NCBI GenBank assembly: GCA_903932425.1 | Contig: CAIZGG010000149.1 | Span: 1 to 39,332 of the forward strand | Direction: 5' to 3' | Origin: an uncultured beta proteobacterium | GTDB lineage: Bacteria; Pseudomonadota; Gammaproteobacteria; Burkholderiales; Burkholderiaceae_B | Length of the DNA: 39,332 nt | Shown: one piece after another, positions 1-11,289 of the stretch | How the letters are laid out: every line of letters starts with the position of its first letter | Numbering within the stretch: position 1 is the first letter of the stretch | Notes under the pieces: generated by a model | What the model saw: the letters and a program-made list of their open reading frames with translations, nothing else | What the model was told of the DNA's origin: nothing | Databases searched by the model: none | Position numbers and translations under genes: made by a program

Positions 1-633
1 CGTTGCCTGTAACAAGCGCTTTTGCTCGTCTAAGACGCGCACCTGTATGTAGCTAAGCCCCATCGCAGTCTGCGCCGTGAGCCTGGCGCCCGTGACCTCT
101 GCAGCAAGGGCGAGTTCTGTCGCATCGGTTGATTCAATATTTCGGCGCACACTGCCCCAAATATCAATTTGCCAACTCGCAAGAGCATTAGCACTGTAGG
201 TGCTAAGCGAGGTGCTGTTCACCACGCCGCCAGGCCCAGTGGCCGAGCCTCCGGTGCGTGTAGCGCCACCGGTTGCAGAGACCGTGGGCAGCAACGGCGC
301 CCTTGACCCTTGCGTCAGCGCCACCGCCTGCCTAAACCTCGCCTCAGCCTGCGCAATATTCTGGTTGGCAACATTAAGCTCTTGCATCAATTGATTAAGC
401 TTCGCGTCGTCATACATCAGCCACCATGCACCGCCGGGTACCTCGGCCAGTTGTGGTTTGGCCGGCTTCCAGCCTGGGGTCTCTTTAAACTGCACCCCAA
501 CATCAATCAGGGGGCGCACATAGTCAGGGCCCACCATGCAAGAGGCGAGCAGACTCAGCGCACTGACTAGCCATACAGCACGCATGCTACGCACCAAACG
601 ACGAAGCACAACGAAACGAAAGCAATCAATCAT
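1..633 (-). CDS. RND efflux system outer-membrane lipoprotein, NodT/OprM family (partial, runs off the window)
   Basis: Minus-strand reading from ATG at 633 gives MIDCFRFVVLRRLVRSMRAVWLVSALSLLASCMVGPDYVRP..., a lipobox (LLASC) followed by the typical VGPDYxRP start of OprM/NodT proteins; directly downstream of the RND pump genes; no stop within the window. Confidence 0.85.
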   Translation of the reverse strand, partial: MIDCFRFVVLRRLVRSMRAVWLVSALSLLASCMVGPDYVRPLIDVGVQFKETPGWKPAKPQLAEVPGGAWWLMYDDAKLNQLMQELNVANQNIAQAEARFRQAVALTQGSRAPLLPTVSATGGATRTGGSATGPGGVVNSTSLSTYSANALASWQIDIWGSVRRNIESTDATELALAAEVTGARLTAQTAMGLSYIQVRVLDEQKRLLQAT

Positions 634-635
634 GT

Positions 636-3600
636 TTAAGCGCCCTTGGGCAACACCACAGGTTTTGAGGCAGACCAGGGTTTGGTCAACAGCCACAACC
701 GGAATCGATCAAGATACAAGTAAACCACAGGGGTGGTGTACAGCGTCAGCAACTGGCTCACTAGCAGCCCACCTAAAATCGTAATGCCAAGCGGTTGACG
801 CATTTCAACGCCAGCACCCGAAGCAAACACCAAGGGCATCGCACCAAAAATTGCAGCACACGTCGTCATCAGAATGGGTCTGAAGCGGGTCATGCAGGCT
901 TGATGGATGGCCTCTTTAGGCGACAACCCTAGTTTACGCTGCGCCTCAATTGCAAAGTCCACCATCATGATTGCGTTCTTTTTAACGATCCCGATCAACA
1001 AAAAAACACCTATCAAGGCAATCAGAGTGAACTCTGTTTTCATGAGCAACAACGCGAGCAACGCCCCGATACCTGCCGAGGGCAGCGTCGACAAAATCGT
1101 GAGCGGATGGATCGTGCTCTCATAGAGAATGCCCAACACGATATACATGGTGACAAGGGCCCCGAGGATCAACCAAGGCTGATTGGCCAAGGCGCTCTGA
1201 AAGGCTTTTGCCGTCCCCTGAAAACCTGCCTGGATTTTTTCGCTTGGCAGGTTAATACCCGCGATGGCCTGATCAATCGCAGCGTTGGCTTGCCCCAGTG
1301 ATACTCCAGGTGCCACATCGAAGGAAATCGTATCGGCTGCCGACAAACCTTGATGACGAACACTCAGCGGCGCGTTGTTCACTTCAAATTTTGCCACCGC
1401 CATCAAGGGCACGCGCTGGCCTGTTTGGCTTAAGACATAGACGTCACGCAACGACTCGGGGTCTTGCGCGTGGCGAGGAGCAACCCCCATCACCACCCGG
1501 TACTGGTTGCGATCACCATACATGATCGAAATCTGCCGCTGACTAAATGAATTGTTCAATACAGCAGAGATGTTCGCCATCGGCACGCCTAGCAGTTGCG
1601 CCGCGTCGCGATCAATCATCAGCGATACTTGTCTGCCGCGGTCTTCGACATCGGTGTCCACATCAACCAACTCGGGTAACCCAGCCAGCGCTTGTTGAAC
1701 CTTAGGCATCCATTCTTTTAAGTCCTCAAGTTCGTTGGCCATGAGCGTATATTGAAACGCCGAATTACTTTGTCGACCGCCCACCCTGATATCCTGTTGG
1801 GCCATCATAAATAACCGTGCGCCTGGGATCCCCGCGAGCTGAGGGCGCAACCGAGCAATCACATCTCTGATTGAAATCTTGCGCTCGGCAAAGGGTTTAA
1901 GCTGTACGGCCAAAAAACTGCTGTTGCTGCCGCCCCGTCCACTGGCGAACGCGGTCACCGTGCTAATGGCAGGGTCACGTAAAAGCACCTGTCTAAAACG
2001 ATCAAGCTTTGGCTTCATCGACTCGAACGAAGTGCCGTCATCGGTGGCAAAAAACCCGAGCATCATTCCAGTATCTTGTTGCGGAAAAAATCCTTTAGGT
2101 ACGGCACCATAAAGATAAAAATTCAAGCCAACCGTTGCCGCGAGCAGCAACATCATCAAACGACCATGACGCAAGGCCCAATGCAATGAACGTCCGTAGC
2201 CCTTAACAACGACCTCAACAAACGCTTGAATCCCGCGCGAGAACATATTGGGGCGCCCGCTCGAATCCCTTTCATTGCGGGGACGCTTGAGCAAATGCGC
2301 AGCCATCATTGGCGTCAAGGTCAAAGACACCAACATCGAAATTAATATTGCGGCCGACAAGGTCACCGCAAACTCTCGAAACAGCCGCCCGGGCAGACCT
2401 CCCATCAACAAGATCGGAATAAACACTGCGATCAAAGAAATGCTCATCGACAAGACGGTAAAGCCAACTTCTTTTGTGCCGCGCAACGCCGCCCGCTGAA
2501 CCGACTCGCCACGTTCAACGTGCCGCATGATATTTTCAACGACGACGATGGCATCATCTACCACGAACCCCGTCGCCACGATCAGCGCCATCAGTGACAT
2601 GGTGTTTAAAGAGTAGTCACATAAGTACATCACACCAAAAGTACCGATTAATGAAACCGGCACCGCAATCGTCGGGATAAAAGCGGCGCGTAAGTTACGC
2701 AGAAACACCAACACAACCATCATGACCAAGCCGATGGCAATCATCAATGTTTTTTCAGCCTCGAACACTGAAGCCCGAATACTCGGGGTGCGATCTTGCG
2801 CAACCGACACCGTGACGTCAGCGGGCAACATCGCGCGTAACACCGGCAACTCTGACCGAATCTGGTCCACAGTCTTGATGATGTTAGCTTTTGCCTGACT
2901 GCGCACTAGTACCAACACGGCTTGTTGCGTGTTGAAATAACCAATATTGAACGTATCCTCAACCGAGTCCTCAACTTGTGCAACCTCTGACAAGCGTACT
3001 GGCGCACCATTGCGCCAGGCAACGATCAGTGGGCGATACTCGGCGGCTTTCCAAAGTTGATCGTTGGCCATAATCTGCCAGCGATGCGTTTCGTTTTCGA
3101 GTACGCCTTTAGGGCGAGTCGAGTTTGCCGCAGCGATTGCTGCACGAACAGTTTCAAGGGATACGCCCGCCTGGGCCAACGCATCCGGATCAAGATCGAT
3201 ACGTACTGCCGGTAAAGTGCTTCCGCCAATCTGTACTTCGCCCACACCTTCGACTTGAGAAAGTTTTTGCTGCACCGTCGTCGAAGCAATGTCATACAAC
3301 TGCCCCTGCGATAATGACTCAGAGGTTAAGGCGAGCGTCATAATCGGTGCGGCAGCCGGGTTAGCCTTGTTGTATGACGGGTTGCTACGCAAACCACTGG
3401 GCATCATCGCACTCGCCGCATTGATTGCGCCCTGCACATCGGTCGCTGCACTATTAATATCGCGACTCAAATCAAACTGCAGCGTGATTCGAGTTTGACC
3501 TGTCGTACTGCGCGATGTCATTTCAGACACACCAGCGATCGTACCAAGCGAGCGTTCAAGCGGCGTCGCCACCGTAGCCGCCATGACTTCAGGGCTTGCA

Positions 3601-3758
3601 CCCGCCATTTGCGCACGCACCCCGATCACCGGAAACTCAATCTGCGGCAAGGGGGCAATCGGTAGCAGACTATGTGCGAGCCAACCCGCCAACACGACAC
3701 CCAGCCAAATCAATATCGTGGCAACAGGGCGTACGATAAAGGGGCCAGACAGACTCAT
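636..3758 (-). CDS. mdtC: Multidrug efflux RND transporter permease subunit, MdtC-like
   Basis: 1040 aa [31 protein letters not shown]..., RND motifs ([46 protein letters not shown]); 4-bp overlap with the upstream RND gene. Confidence 0.9.
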   Translation of the reverse strand: MSLSGPFIVRPVATILIWLGVVLAGWLAHSLLPIAPLPQIEFPVIGVRAQMAGASPEVMAATVATPLERSLGTIAGVSEMTSRSTTGQTRITLQFDLSRDINSAATDVQGAINAASAMMPSGLRSNPSYNKANPAAAPIMTLALTSESLSQGQLYDIASTTVQQKLSQVEGVGEVQIGGSTLPAVRIDLDPDALAQAGVSLETVRAAIAAANSTRPKGVLENETHRWQIMANDQLWKAAEYRPLIVAWRNGAPVRLSEVAQVEDSVEDTFNIGYFNTQQAVLVLVRSQAKANIIKTVDQIRSELPVLRAMLPADVTVSVAQDRTPSIRASVFEAEKTLMIAIGLVMMVVLVFLRNLRAAFIPTIAVPVSLIGTFGVMYLCDYSLNTMSLMALIVATGFVVDDAIVVVENIMRHVERGESVQRAALRGTKEVGFTVLSMSISLIAVFIPILLMGGLPGRLFREFAVTLSAAILISMLVSLTLTPMMAAHLLKRPRNERDSSGRPNMFSRGIQAFVEVVVKGYGRSLHWALRHGRLMMLLLAATVGLNFYLYGAVPKGFFPQQDTGMMLGFFATDDGTSFESMKPKLDRFRQVLLRDPAISTVTAFASGRGGSNSSFLAVQLKPFAERKISIRDVIARLRPQLAGIPGARLFMMAQQDIRVGGRQSNSAFQYTLMANELEDLKEWMPKVQQALAGLPELVDVDTDVEDRGRQVSLMIDRDAAQLLGVPMANISAVLNNSFSQRQISIMYGDRNQYRVVMGVAPRHAQDPESLRDVYVLSQTGQRVPLMAVAKFEVNNAPLSVRHQGLSAADTISFDVAPGVSLGQANAAIDQAIAGINLPSEKIQAGFQGTAKAFQSALANQPWLILGALVTMYIVLGILYESTIHPLTILSTLPSAGIGALLALLLMKTEFTLIALIGVFLLIGIVKKNAIMMVDFAIEAQRKLGLSPKEAIHQACMTRFRPILMTTCAAIFGAMPLVFASGAGVEMRQPLGITILGGLLVSQLLTLYTTPVVYLYLDRFRLWLLTKPWSASKPVVLPKGA

Positions 3759-6700
3759 GACGCAGGATGACTTGTGTTTGCAGTGTTACGATGACCAACA
3801 AACATACGATCAAAAAATAAATAGATCACTGGTGTGGTGAATAGTGTCAGCACTTGACTCACGAGCAACCCACCCACCATCACCAACCCAAGCGGCTGAC
3901 GAAGCTCGGCGCCAGTGCCCGATGAGAGCATCAGCGGCACAGCACCAAACAATGCCGCAAGCGTCGTCATCAAAATCGGCCGAAAGCGCAAGAGCGCAGC
4001 TTGTTGAATCGCCTCTAAGGCGGGCAGATTATGTTTGCGTTCAGCTTCAAGCGCAAAATCGATCATCATGATCGCGTTTTTTTTCACGATCCCGATTAAT
4101 AGAATGATCCCAATAATACCGATCATATCCAAATCGCGTCCCGTCAGCGTCAAGGCCAACAAGGCACCAATCGCGGCAGACGGCAATGTCGATAAAATCG
4201 TAATTGGATGAATAAAGCTTTCATACAAAATGCCCAGTACGATATACATCGTGATGACTGCGGCCAGGATCAAAAATAGCGTACTTGACAAAGAGGCCTC
4301 AAACGCGCGTGCGGCCCCCTGAAAGCGAGCTTGTATCCCCAAGGGCATGCCGATGTCGCGCTGGGACTGGCCGACTGCTGCCACCGCGTCCGACAACGAG
4401 GCGCCCGGTGCAAGGTTAAAAGAAATCGTTACCGAGGGAAACTGATCGAGCCTATTCAACACCAACGCAGAACGCCCCTCTGTGACCGTCACTAAGTTCG
4501 TCAGAGCGATGGGTTTGCCTTCATCGGTTTTAACAAAAATTGACCCAAAGGCTGAGGGGTCACGACGAAACTGCGGCGCAGTCTCGAGCACGACACGATA
4601 TTGATTTGATTGCGTAAAAATCGTTGAAATCTGGCGCTGCCCAAACGCGTCATAGAGCGCATCATCAATCGCCGCCGCCGTGACACCCACGCGTGCCGCA
4701 GCGTCGCGGTCAATCTGAATAAACGTATTGAGCCCTTCGTTTTGCATATCATCGATCACATCAGCAAGTGGCTGGCGCTGCCGCAGCTGATCAACAAGCA
4801 AGGGCACCCACTGCGCCAACAGTGCCGGGTCAGCGCTTTCAAGCGTCAGTTGGTACTGGGTACGACTGACACGATCTTCGACTGTTAAATCTTGCACAGG
4901 CTGCAGATAGAACTGCAGGTCGGTGAGGGCACTTAAGCGTTCTTGTAACCGACGGATAATCACCGTCGCACGCTGGTCTCTCAGGTCATGGCCACGCAAA
5001 GCAACCTGCAGACGACCTGTGTTGACGGTTTCGTTGACCGCATCGACACCAACAAAAGAGGCCACGGTAGCAACATCCGGATCTTCCAGGATGATTTTGA
5101 CAGCGTCTTGCTGCCGCTTAGCCATCGCTGCGAAGGCAAGATTCTGAGGCGCCTGCGTCACGATTTGGATTAGCCCCGTATCCTGGACCGGGAAAAACCC
5201 CTTTGGGATCGCCAGGTAGAGCGCCGCTGTCAATAAAAAGGTGCCGAGCGCTACGAACAAGGTAAGCGTTTGATGATTAAGCACGATCTGTAACAAACGA
5301 CCATAGCCCGCGATCAACCCATCAATTTTTTGACTGATATAACGCGCGATCGCCCCCCCGCTCTGGTGATCCCCCACGCGCAACAGACGCGCACACATCA
5401 TCGGCGTTAAGGTCAGCGAGATCACTAATGACAGCAAAATCGCCACTGCAAGCGTGACCGCAAACTCTCTGAAGAGCCGCCCGACAACCTCGGTCATAAA
5501 AAGCAAAGGTATCAGCACAGCGATCAACGATACGGTCAATGACACAAGCGTAAACCCAATTTGCGATGCACCTTTTAACGCAGCTTGCATAGGTGTGTCA
5601 CCACGCTCAAGGTAACGCGCAATATTTTCGATCATCACAATCGCGTCATCGACCACAAAGCCAGTCGCAATAGTCAAGGCCATCAAGGTCAGATTATTAA
5701 TACTAAAACCGATCAGATACATCACACCAAACGTGCCCACCAACGATAGAGGTACGACAATGCTTGGAATTAAGGTCGCAGTAAGCGTCCGTAAAAAAAC
5801 AAAGGTCACTAAAACGACTAAGCCAATTGCCAGCACAAGCTCGGTCTGTACGTCACGCACTGATTCGCGAATTGTCTGGGTGCGATCGGACATGACCCTG
5901 ACATCAAGGTTGGCTGGCAGCGCCACGCGTAGCTGAGGGAGTAATTTTTGTATGCGATCGACAACCTCAATCACATTTGCGCCAGGCTGTCGCTGAACAT
6001 TGAGCAAAATTGCTGGCTCTGTGTCGGCCCAGGCGGCCAGCCGCGCATCCTCAGCCTCTGAGACAGCTGTGGCAACATCTGAGAGCCTCAGCGGGGCACC
6101 GTTGTTGTAGGCCACCACCAGGTTCATATACTCGAGTGGATTTTTAAGCTGGTCATTGGCGTTAATGGTCGTTGAGCGCACTGCCCCATCAAGCGTGCCT
6201 TTCGGCTGATTGACGTTTGCGCCTACGACCGCCGCGCGCACGTCAGCAAGCGTCAATCCGTACGCAGCCAACGCCTGAGGATTAGCCTGTATGCGCATTG
6301 AGGGGCGCTGTCCGCCCGCTACGGTGACCAAACCCACGCCCGCTACTTGGGAGATCTTCTGCGCCATACGGGTATCGACTAAATCACGAATCTGCGGCAA
6401 AGGAACCGTAGGGGACGTCACCGCAAGGGTCAGCACTGCGGCATCGGCCGGGTTGACCTTGTTATAAACAGGCGGCGCCGGCAGATCGCGTGGTAGCAAA
6501 TTACTTGCTGCATTGATCGCCGCTTGAACCTGCTGTTCGGCCACATCAAGCGGTAGCGACAAGGCAAACTGCAGCGTAATCACTGACGTACCGGCCGCGC
6601 TACTTGACGACATCTGCCTGAGCCCAGGCATTTGCCCAAACTGCCTTTCAAGGGGCGAGGTCACCAGAGCGGCCATGACATCGGGGCTGGCACCTGGGTA

Positions 6701-6850
6701 GAAAGCCGTCGCTTGAATGGTAGGGTAATCAACTTCGGGCAAGGACGAGACCGGCAACCAAAGGTAGGCAATCAAGCCAGACAACAACAAGGCCACCATC
6801 GCCAGCGTGGTGGCAACAGGTCGAACGATGAACGGCCGAGAGAGATTCAC
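3755..6850 (-). CDS. mdtB: Multidrug efflux RND transporter permease subunit, MdtB-like
   Basis: 1031 aa [49 protein letters not shown]..., RND motifs ([33 protein letters not shown]); overlaps mdtA and mdtC by 4 bp. Confidence 0.9.
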   Translation of the reverse strand: MNLSRPFIVRPVATTLAMVALLLSGLIAYLWLPVSSLPEVDYPTIQATAFYPGASPDVMAALVTSPLERQFGQMPGLRQMSSSSAAGTSVITLQFALSLPLDVAEQQVQAAINAASNLLPRDLPAPPVYNKVNPADAAVLTLAVTSPTVPLPQIRDLVDTRMAQKISQVAGVGLVTVAGGQRPSMRIQANPQALAAYGLTLADVRAAVVGANVNQPKGTLDGAVRSTTINANDQLKNPLEYMNLVVAYNNGAPLRLSDVATAVSEAEDARLAAWADTEPAILLNVQRQPGANVIEVVDRIQKLLPQLRVALPANLDVRVMSDRTQTIRESVRDVQTELVLAIGLVVLVTFVFLRTLTATLIPSIVVPLSLVGTFGVMYLIGFSINNLTLMALTIATGFVVDDAIVMIENIARYLERGDTPMQAALKGASQIGFTLVSLTVSLIAVLIPLLFMTEVVGRLFREFAVTLAVAILLSLVISLTLTPMMCARLLRVGDHQSGGAIARYISQKIDGLIAGYGRLLQIVLNHQTLTLFVALGTFLLTAALYLAIPKGFFPVQDTGLIQIVTQAPQNLAFAAMAKRQQDAVKIILEDPDVATVASFVGVDAVNETVNTGRLQVALRGHDLRDQRATVIIRRLQERLSALTDLQFYLQPVQDLTVEDRVSRTQYQLTLESADPALLAQWVPLLVDQLRQRQPLADVIDDMQNEGLNTFIQIDRDAAARVGVTAAAIDDALYDAFGQRQISTIFTQSNQYRVVLETAPQFRRDPSAFGSIFVKTDEGKPIALTNLVTVTEGRSALVLNRLDQFPSVTISFNLAPGASLSDAVAAVGQSQRDIGMPLGIQARFQGAARAFEASLSSTLFLILAAVITMYIVLGILYESFIHPITILSTLPSAAIGALLALTLTGRDLDMIGIIGIILLIGIVKKNAIMMIDFALEAERKHNLPALEAIQQAALLRFRPILMTTLAALFGAVPLMLSSGTGAELRQPLGLVMVGGLLVSQVLTLFTTPVIYLFFDRMFVGHRNTANTSHPAS

Positions 6851-8112
6851 GGCCGGGGCGGTGCCGCGACGCTACCCGACGAACCGGGGGCTTGAGGGTT
6901 CGGGGCTCCCGATGCAGATGAACGCGCACCCGCCGCGGGCGCACGATTACCAGAGCCGTCAGCACCGATGACACGCACTTTTGCACCTGCACGCAAACGG
7001 TCTGTGCCTTCGAGTACGACTCGCTCAGCCACTTGCACACCTTCAAGGACCGCCACACGGTCGCCGCTACGCGCGCCTGTTTTTACAGGCCGCACAACCA
7101 CCGTGTCATCCGGCAAAATCACATACACAAAGGCACCTTGGTTACCTTGCTGCAAGGCGCCAGAGGGGATCGTTAACGCGTCTTTGACGGTATTGACCTT
7201 CATTCGCACATTCACGAACTGGTTTGGAAACAAGGCATCCGTTTCGTTTGTAAACCGAGCCTTTAGTTTGACCGTGCCTGTTGCGACATCAATCTGATTA
7301 TCGATGGTCATTAATTCACCTTGAGCCAGTCGGACCTGATCGGCCCGATCATAGGCCTCAACGGTGAGAGTCTGACCGGCAAGCAATGGTCCACGCACGG
7401 CGGGCAAATCGTTTTCGGCCAACGTAAATAAAACTGCAATCGGTTGCGTCTGGGTGATTACCACTAAACCTAGTGGGTCATTGGCAATGATCAGATTGCC
7501 CGCATCGACACGCCGCAGACCCAGACGCCCTGCAATGGGCGCAGTGATCCGTGTGTAATCAAGCTGCAGCCGGGCATTATCAACAGCGGCCCGATCGCTT
7601 TTGAGTTGTCCTTCAAACTTGCTGACCAACGCCAATTGGGTATCGAGCATTTGAGGTGCAATCGAATCTTGCTTGCGTAAGGTTTGATAGCGCTGTAAAT
7701 CGCGCTTAGCGTTTTGATATTGGGATTCGTCTTGTTGTTGCTGACCAATCGCCTGCTCAAGCGCCACCTCAAACGAGCGAGGGTCGATCTTGGCGAGCAA
7801 CTGATCCTCTTTGACTTGTTCACCCTCTTTGAACAGTACCTCGGTCAACTCGCCCTGTACACGGCTGCGCACCGTGACGGTATTAAACGCCGTGACCGTA
7901 CCGAGGCCACGCAAATACACATCCAAATCTTGTACACGCGCGACCTCTGTTTTAACCGGCACGGGCGGCACAAAGCCTGCTGGCGGACCTTTTTTTGCTG
8001 TACTGGTTGCGTCGGGTATGAACCACCAAACTGCGAGCCCCACCAAAAGAGCGCTTCCAAGCCATACAAGCGGCGACCGCACTAACGAGCGTGTTGATAA
8101 ACGTTCAGACAT
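6847..8112 (-). CDS. mdtA: RND efflux periplasmic adaptor (membrane fusion protein), MdtA-like
   Basis: 421 aa ORF with N-terminal TM anchor, HlyD/MFP-type lipoyl and barrel segments ([66 protein letters not shown]); first gene of the RND operon. Confidence 0.9.
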   Translation of the reverse strand: MSERLSTRSLVRSPLVWLGSALLVGLAVWWFIPDATSTAKKGPPAGFVPPVPVKTEVARVQDLDVYLRGLGTVTAFNTVTVRSRVQGELTEVLFKEGEQVKEDQLLAKIDPRSFEVALEQAIGQQQQDESQYQNAKRDLQRYQTLRKQDSIAPQMLDTQLALVSKFEGQLKSDRAAVDNARLQLDYTRITAPIAGRLGLRRVDAGNLIIANDPLGLVVITQTQPIAVLFTLAENDLPAVRGPLLAGQTLTVEAYDRADQVRLAQGELMTIDNQIDVATGTVKLKARFTNETDALFPNQFVNVRMKVNTVKDALTIPSGALQQGNQGAFVYVILPDDTVVVRPVKTGARSGDRVAVLEGVQVAERVVLEGTDRLRAGAKVRVIGADGSGNRAPAAGARSSASGAPNPQAPGSSGSVAAPPRP

Positions 8113-8130
8113 TAGAGATTCCAGGCGACC

Positions 8131-8919
8131 CTACAGGGCGCAAAGGGTCATTTTGAAAGCCACATCCTGCGTCACAGCCTGAGGGCGCTGGTCGCCCTGT
8201 TGCGCCGAGTAGCGAATCCAGACCATATACTTGTTGGCACTGATTTCAGGAAACACACCGGCAGAGTCGTCAACCCAGACGCGCAGTAGCTGATAAGTTT
8301 TACCCGCCAACATTTGCTGATAGGCGCCCTGAGGTGCCACCACCTTTACGTCCTCGCCCGACTCACGCAGCAGGCGCAAAACGATCGAGATGCCAATCTG
8401 TACTGGCATTAAGGTTGCGATCCAACGCCGCAAGTCAGCATGGCGCTTCGCCTCAGGCAAACTCTGCCAAGCATGAAACGATGGCAGGTCAACCTGCGTG
8501 CCTCCCCCGGGTACCACCAGCCGACCACGCAAACTCGTCAACCATTCGTTCTCGCGCAGAGACTGGCCGGTACGACCGCTCGCATTCAGGTTAGCCGCTG
8601 CCTTTTCAATTTCTGACAGCATACTTGTCAGAGTTTTTGCATCGACCCCAGGGTGATCCTTTAGCCCAACCAACACGAGGCGCTGGCGCTCAAGGTCTTG
8701 TAAAACACTACCTTTAATATCAGTGCGTTCGGTGGCATCAAGCAAGTCAAACAAAGCCGAAAGCGCTACTTGATGCTGACGGGCGTCGTTTAAGCCGGCG
8801 AAAAATATCATCCGATCAAACAACGACTCAAGGCGCAATAGCGCCCGGACACGTTCATTGAAAGGATATTCAAACAAAATCACAATATTTGCACGTCGTT
8901 TGGTGAATAGCCCGCCCAT
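8131..8919 (-). CDS. zapD: Cell division protein ZapD (DUF1342/YacF family)
   Basis: ILFEYPFNERVRALLRLESLFDRM... matches ZapD N-terminus; downstream of coaE as in many beta/gammaproteobacteria. The likely true start is the GTG at 8883 (V-ILFEYPF) rather than the ATG at 8919. Confidence 0.88.
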   Translation of the reverse strand: MGGLFTKRRANIVILFEYPFNERVRALLRLESLFDRMIFFAGLNDARQHQVALSALFDLLDATERTDIKGSVLQDLERQRLVLVGLKDHPGVDAKTLTSMLSEIEKAAANLNASGRTGQSLRENEWLTSLRGRLVVPGGGTQVDLPSFHAWQSLPEAKRHADLRRWIATLMPVQIGISIVLRLLRESGEDVKVVAPQGAYQQMLAGKTYQLLRVWVDDSAGVFPEISANKYMVWIRYSAQQGDQRPQAVTQDVAFKMTLCAL

Positions 8920-8943
8920 TCAAGGTGCGGGCATTAAAGTCAT

Positions 8944-9555
8944 TTATGCAAGGTTACACCAACCTTGGTGCAACACCAATACTTGTTTTTCAAGGTCGGC
9001 CATCGAAACCCCCGCCGAATTGTCAATCACATCGTCGGCGACTGCCAACCGCTGCTCGCGAGTTGCTTGCGCCGCCAGAATGTTTTGAATGGTCGCGAGT
9101 TCGATCCCGCTGCGTGCCTGCACCCGCGCAATCTGGGTGTCTTGATCGCAATCCACCACGCAAAGACGGTCAATTTGCTGACGCCAACGACCCGATTCAA
9201 CCAATAAGGGCACTACAAACACAATATAAAGCCCCTGAGCAAGCTCCGCCTCTTCGCGCACAGTTTGGGCGATCAGCGGGTGCAAAATGGCCTCAAGCTC
9301 AACCCTTTTAGCTGGGGCGGTAAACACAAGCTCGCGCATACGAGCTCGGTTTAGCGCGCCAGAGGGCTCAATGACGTCAGGCCCAAAGGTTTGGCGAATC
9401 GGGTCAATAGCCCGCCCGCCGGGCGCAGTCAGACTGTGAGCGATCAGATCGGTGTCGATCACAGACGCCCCCCACGACCCAAGCAAGTTGGCCACCTGGG
9501 TTTTGCCCGAACCAATCCCTCCGGTCAGGCCCAATTTAAACTTCGCCGTCTGCAT
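8944..9555 (-). CDS. coaE: Dephospho-CoA kinase
   Basis: 203 aa; MQTAKFKLGLTGGIGSGKTQVANLLGSWGASVIDTDLIAHSLTAPGG..., P-loop GGIGSGKT and DTD motif of CoaE. Confidence 0.95.
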   Translation of the reverse strand: MQTAKFKLGLTGGIGSGKTQVANLLGSWGASVIDTDLIAHSLTAPGGRAIDPIRQTFGPDVIEPSGALNRARMRELVFTAPAKRVELEAILHPLIAQTVREEAELAQGLYIVFVVPLLVESGRWRQQIDRLCVVDCDQDTQIARVQARSGIELATIQNILAAQATREQRLAVADDVIDNSAGVSMADLEKQVLVLHQGWCNLA

Positions 9556-9577
9556 AGTTACCTTACGAACAAGGCTG

Positions 9578-10297
9578 TCAGGGACTCAACTGAACAAGTG
9601 ACAGGCTATTTTGGGTACAAAATAGCATGAGGATACCGCCCATTGCCAAGTAAGGCCCAAACGCAACGGCCTCGAACCGCTTGCGACGACCCAGGATTCG
9701 CCCGCACAAGGCAGCGACGCACCCTGCCAGCGAGGCCAATAACAGCGTCCAGGGAAGCGCCTCTATGCCTAACCAGGCCCCGTTGGCCGCTGCTAACTTT
9801 AAATCCCCAAAGCCAATGCCGTCTCGGCCACTGCAGCCCCGAAACGCGGCCCAAATCAGCCATAAAACGCCATAACCTGCTGCAGCGCCGGCCACCGCGT
9901 CGCTCAGCGTCACCCACCCGCCCAGCCAATGAAACATTAGGCCAGCCCATAACAAGGGCAGGGTCAACATATCGGGTAAGAGGCGGGTCTGCGCGTCAAT
10001 GCGCGCCAGTACCTGTACGGTTGCGCAGTAAAACACGGCCATCCAGGCATCCCAACTCGGGCCCCAGGTCAGCACGGCAAACATCGAACACAGGCACAGC
10101 CCGCCTGCCAACACATAATCTAAGTAAAATTTTGCTTCTGGCAAGCCTTGGAGCACGCTTTGAGCAACCGAATCCGCCCCCGCGAGCCGACCCGACAGAC
10201 GACCAGACACTTCGCGCGCCACGGGCACCAAAATCAAGGCGCTGAGCCCACCCAAGGGCAGCCCAATCAGCAAAGCGGTCATCAATCGTTCAAACAT
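9578..10297 (-). CDS. Prepilin peptidase-like A24 family protein lacking the N-terminal methyltransferase segment
   Basis: Contains the two aspartate motifs of TFPP (ARIDAQTRLLPD and GIGFGDLK). The ORF track starts at 10423, but the plausible start is the ATG at 10297 (MFERLMTALLIGLPLGG...). No CxxC...CxxC zinc motif of PilD is seen. Confidence 0.75.
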   Translation of the reverse strand: MFERLMTALLIGLPLGGLSALILVPVAREVSGRLSGRLAGADSVAQSVLQGLPEAKFYLDYVLAGGLCLCSMFAVLTWGPSWDAWMAVFYCATVQVLARIDAQTRLLPDMLTLPLLWAGLMFHWLGGWVTLSDAVAGAAAGYGVLWLIWAAFRGCSGRDGIGFGDLKLAAANGAWLGIEALPWTLLLASLAGCVAALCGRILGRRKRFEAVAFGPYLAMGGILMLFCTQNSLSLVQLSP

Positions 10298-10390
10298 TGC
10301 TATTTGATAAAAAGTTACTGTGCAGGGACGGTGCCAAATGCGTAGAATGCATAGAATCCTTGTAGTTTCTTGAATTAGGAAGTCTCGATT

Positions 10391-11239
10391 ATGTTTCGAA
10401 GCACAGAGCGACTCGCTCCGCACGCGTTAAATTTTTTGCCTCATCTGGCTGCGTTGTTGACGCTCGGGCTAACCGGCTGCGCACAAATGCAGCAAGCCGG
10501 CTACTACGACCCGCCACCCGCCAGCACAACGACCGATGCCATTGCTCAGGGCGATGGCATCTATAACATCCAAACGCTGCGCGCTCCTAGCCAAATTCAA
10601 ATAGGCCTTCAGCAACCCGGCACCGCAACCCGAGCCGCTACCGCAGCGCCGGTCGCTAGCCCTGTCTCAGCCAACCCACGCCCAACGGCTAGTGGCCAAA
10701 TCGCCGGAACCAACGTGATCTCTGGCGCACCTGCCACAGCTAGTGCCTATGACAGCGCAAGCGCACCCGCCGATGCGCCTCCGGTAAACGCTGGTTCAAG
10801 TGTTGGCACCGCATCAGGTAGTGCGGCAGGCCCCACCGAGAGCTTGCAAGCAACCCTCATTCCAGAGCCGCAAAGCTTTGCTGGCACCTTGCCTTGCTTC
10901 CATCCAGAAATGAAATGTTCAGCGCAACGCGTCACCATCACGCTGGCGCCAAATGGCCGCTGGCGCGCACGTGCAGCCTACCTAGAGCAAAGCAGTAAAA
11001 ACAGCACAGTGCAAACAGATCAGGGCTGTTGGCGCGCTTCGGCTCAAGCCGTACCGCGTGTGGTGTTGCTCAATAGCCAAGGCAATGTACGTGCCGAACT
11101 TGCAATGACCTCGGGCGATGCGCTACGACTCATTTCAATGAACGGAGGTACCGCCAACCTGACCTACAATCTGTCGCGTCAACCTGATCTTGACCCGATT
11201 GATGAATTAAAAGGTAAGCCGGCGCCAAACTGCCCGTAA
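10391..11239 (+). CDS. Putative lipoprotein with NlpE-like C-terminal domain
   Basis: Signal peptide with lipobox (LTLGLTGC-AQMQQAGYYDPPPA); long Ala/Ser/Pro/Thr-rich linker; C-terminal GTLPCFHPEMKCSAQRVTITLAPNGRWRARAAYLEQSS...GCWRAS..VVLLNSQG resembles NlpE-type beta-barrel domains. Confidence 0.6.
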   Translation: MFRSTERLAPHALNFLPHLAALLTLGLTGCAQMQQAGYYDPPPASTTTDAIAQGDGIYNIQTLRAPSQIQIGLQQPGTATRAATAAPVASPVSANPRPTASGQIAGTNVISGAPATASAYDSASAPADAPPVNAGSSVGTASGSAAGPTESLQATLIPEPQSFAGTLPCFHPEMKCSAQRVTITLAPNGRWRARAAYLEQSSKNSTVQTDQGCWRASAQAVPRVVLLNSQGNVRAELAMTSGDALRLISMNGGTANLTYNLSRQPDLDPIDELKGKPAPNCP

Positions 11240-11289
11240 GCGCAGGCCGAAACAACACCAGCTAGCGCCACGACAAAATCGAAGGCCAC

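Noticed and set aside
636-6850. Two adjacent RND pump genes as a possible recent duplication
   Set aside because: This is the known MdtB-MdtC heteromeric arrangement; the two proteins are clearly diverged paralogs, not a local duplication.
6878-6910. GGGTTCGGGGC segment resembling part of the tandem repeat
   Set aside because: Match is only about 10 bp of G/C-rich sequence inside mdtA; consistent with chance.
9643-10245. 200-aa plus-strand ORF
   Set aside because: Antisense to the prepilin-peptidase-like gene; Arg/Pro/Ser-rich low-complexity translation typical of a shadow ORF.
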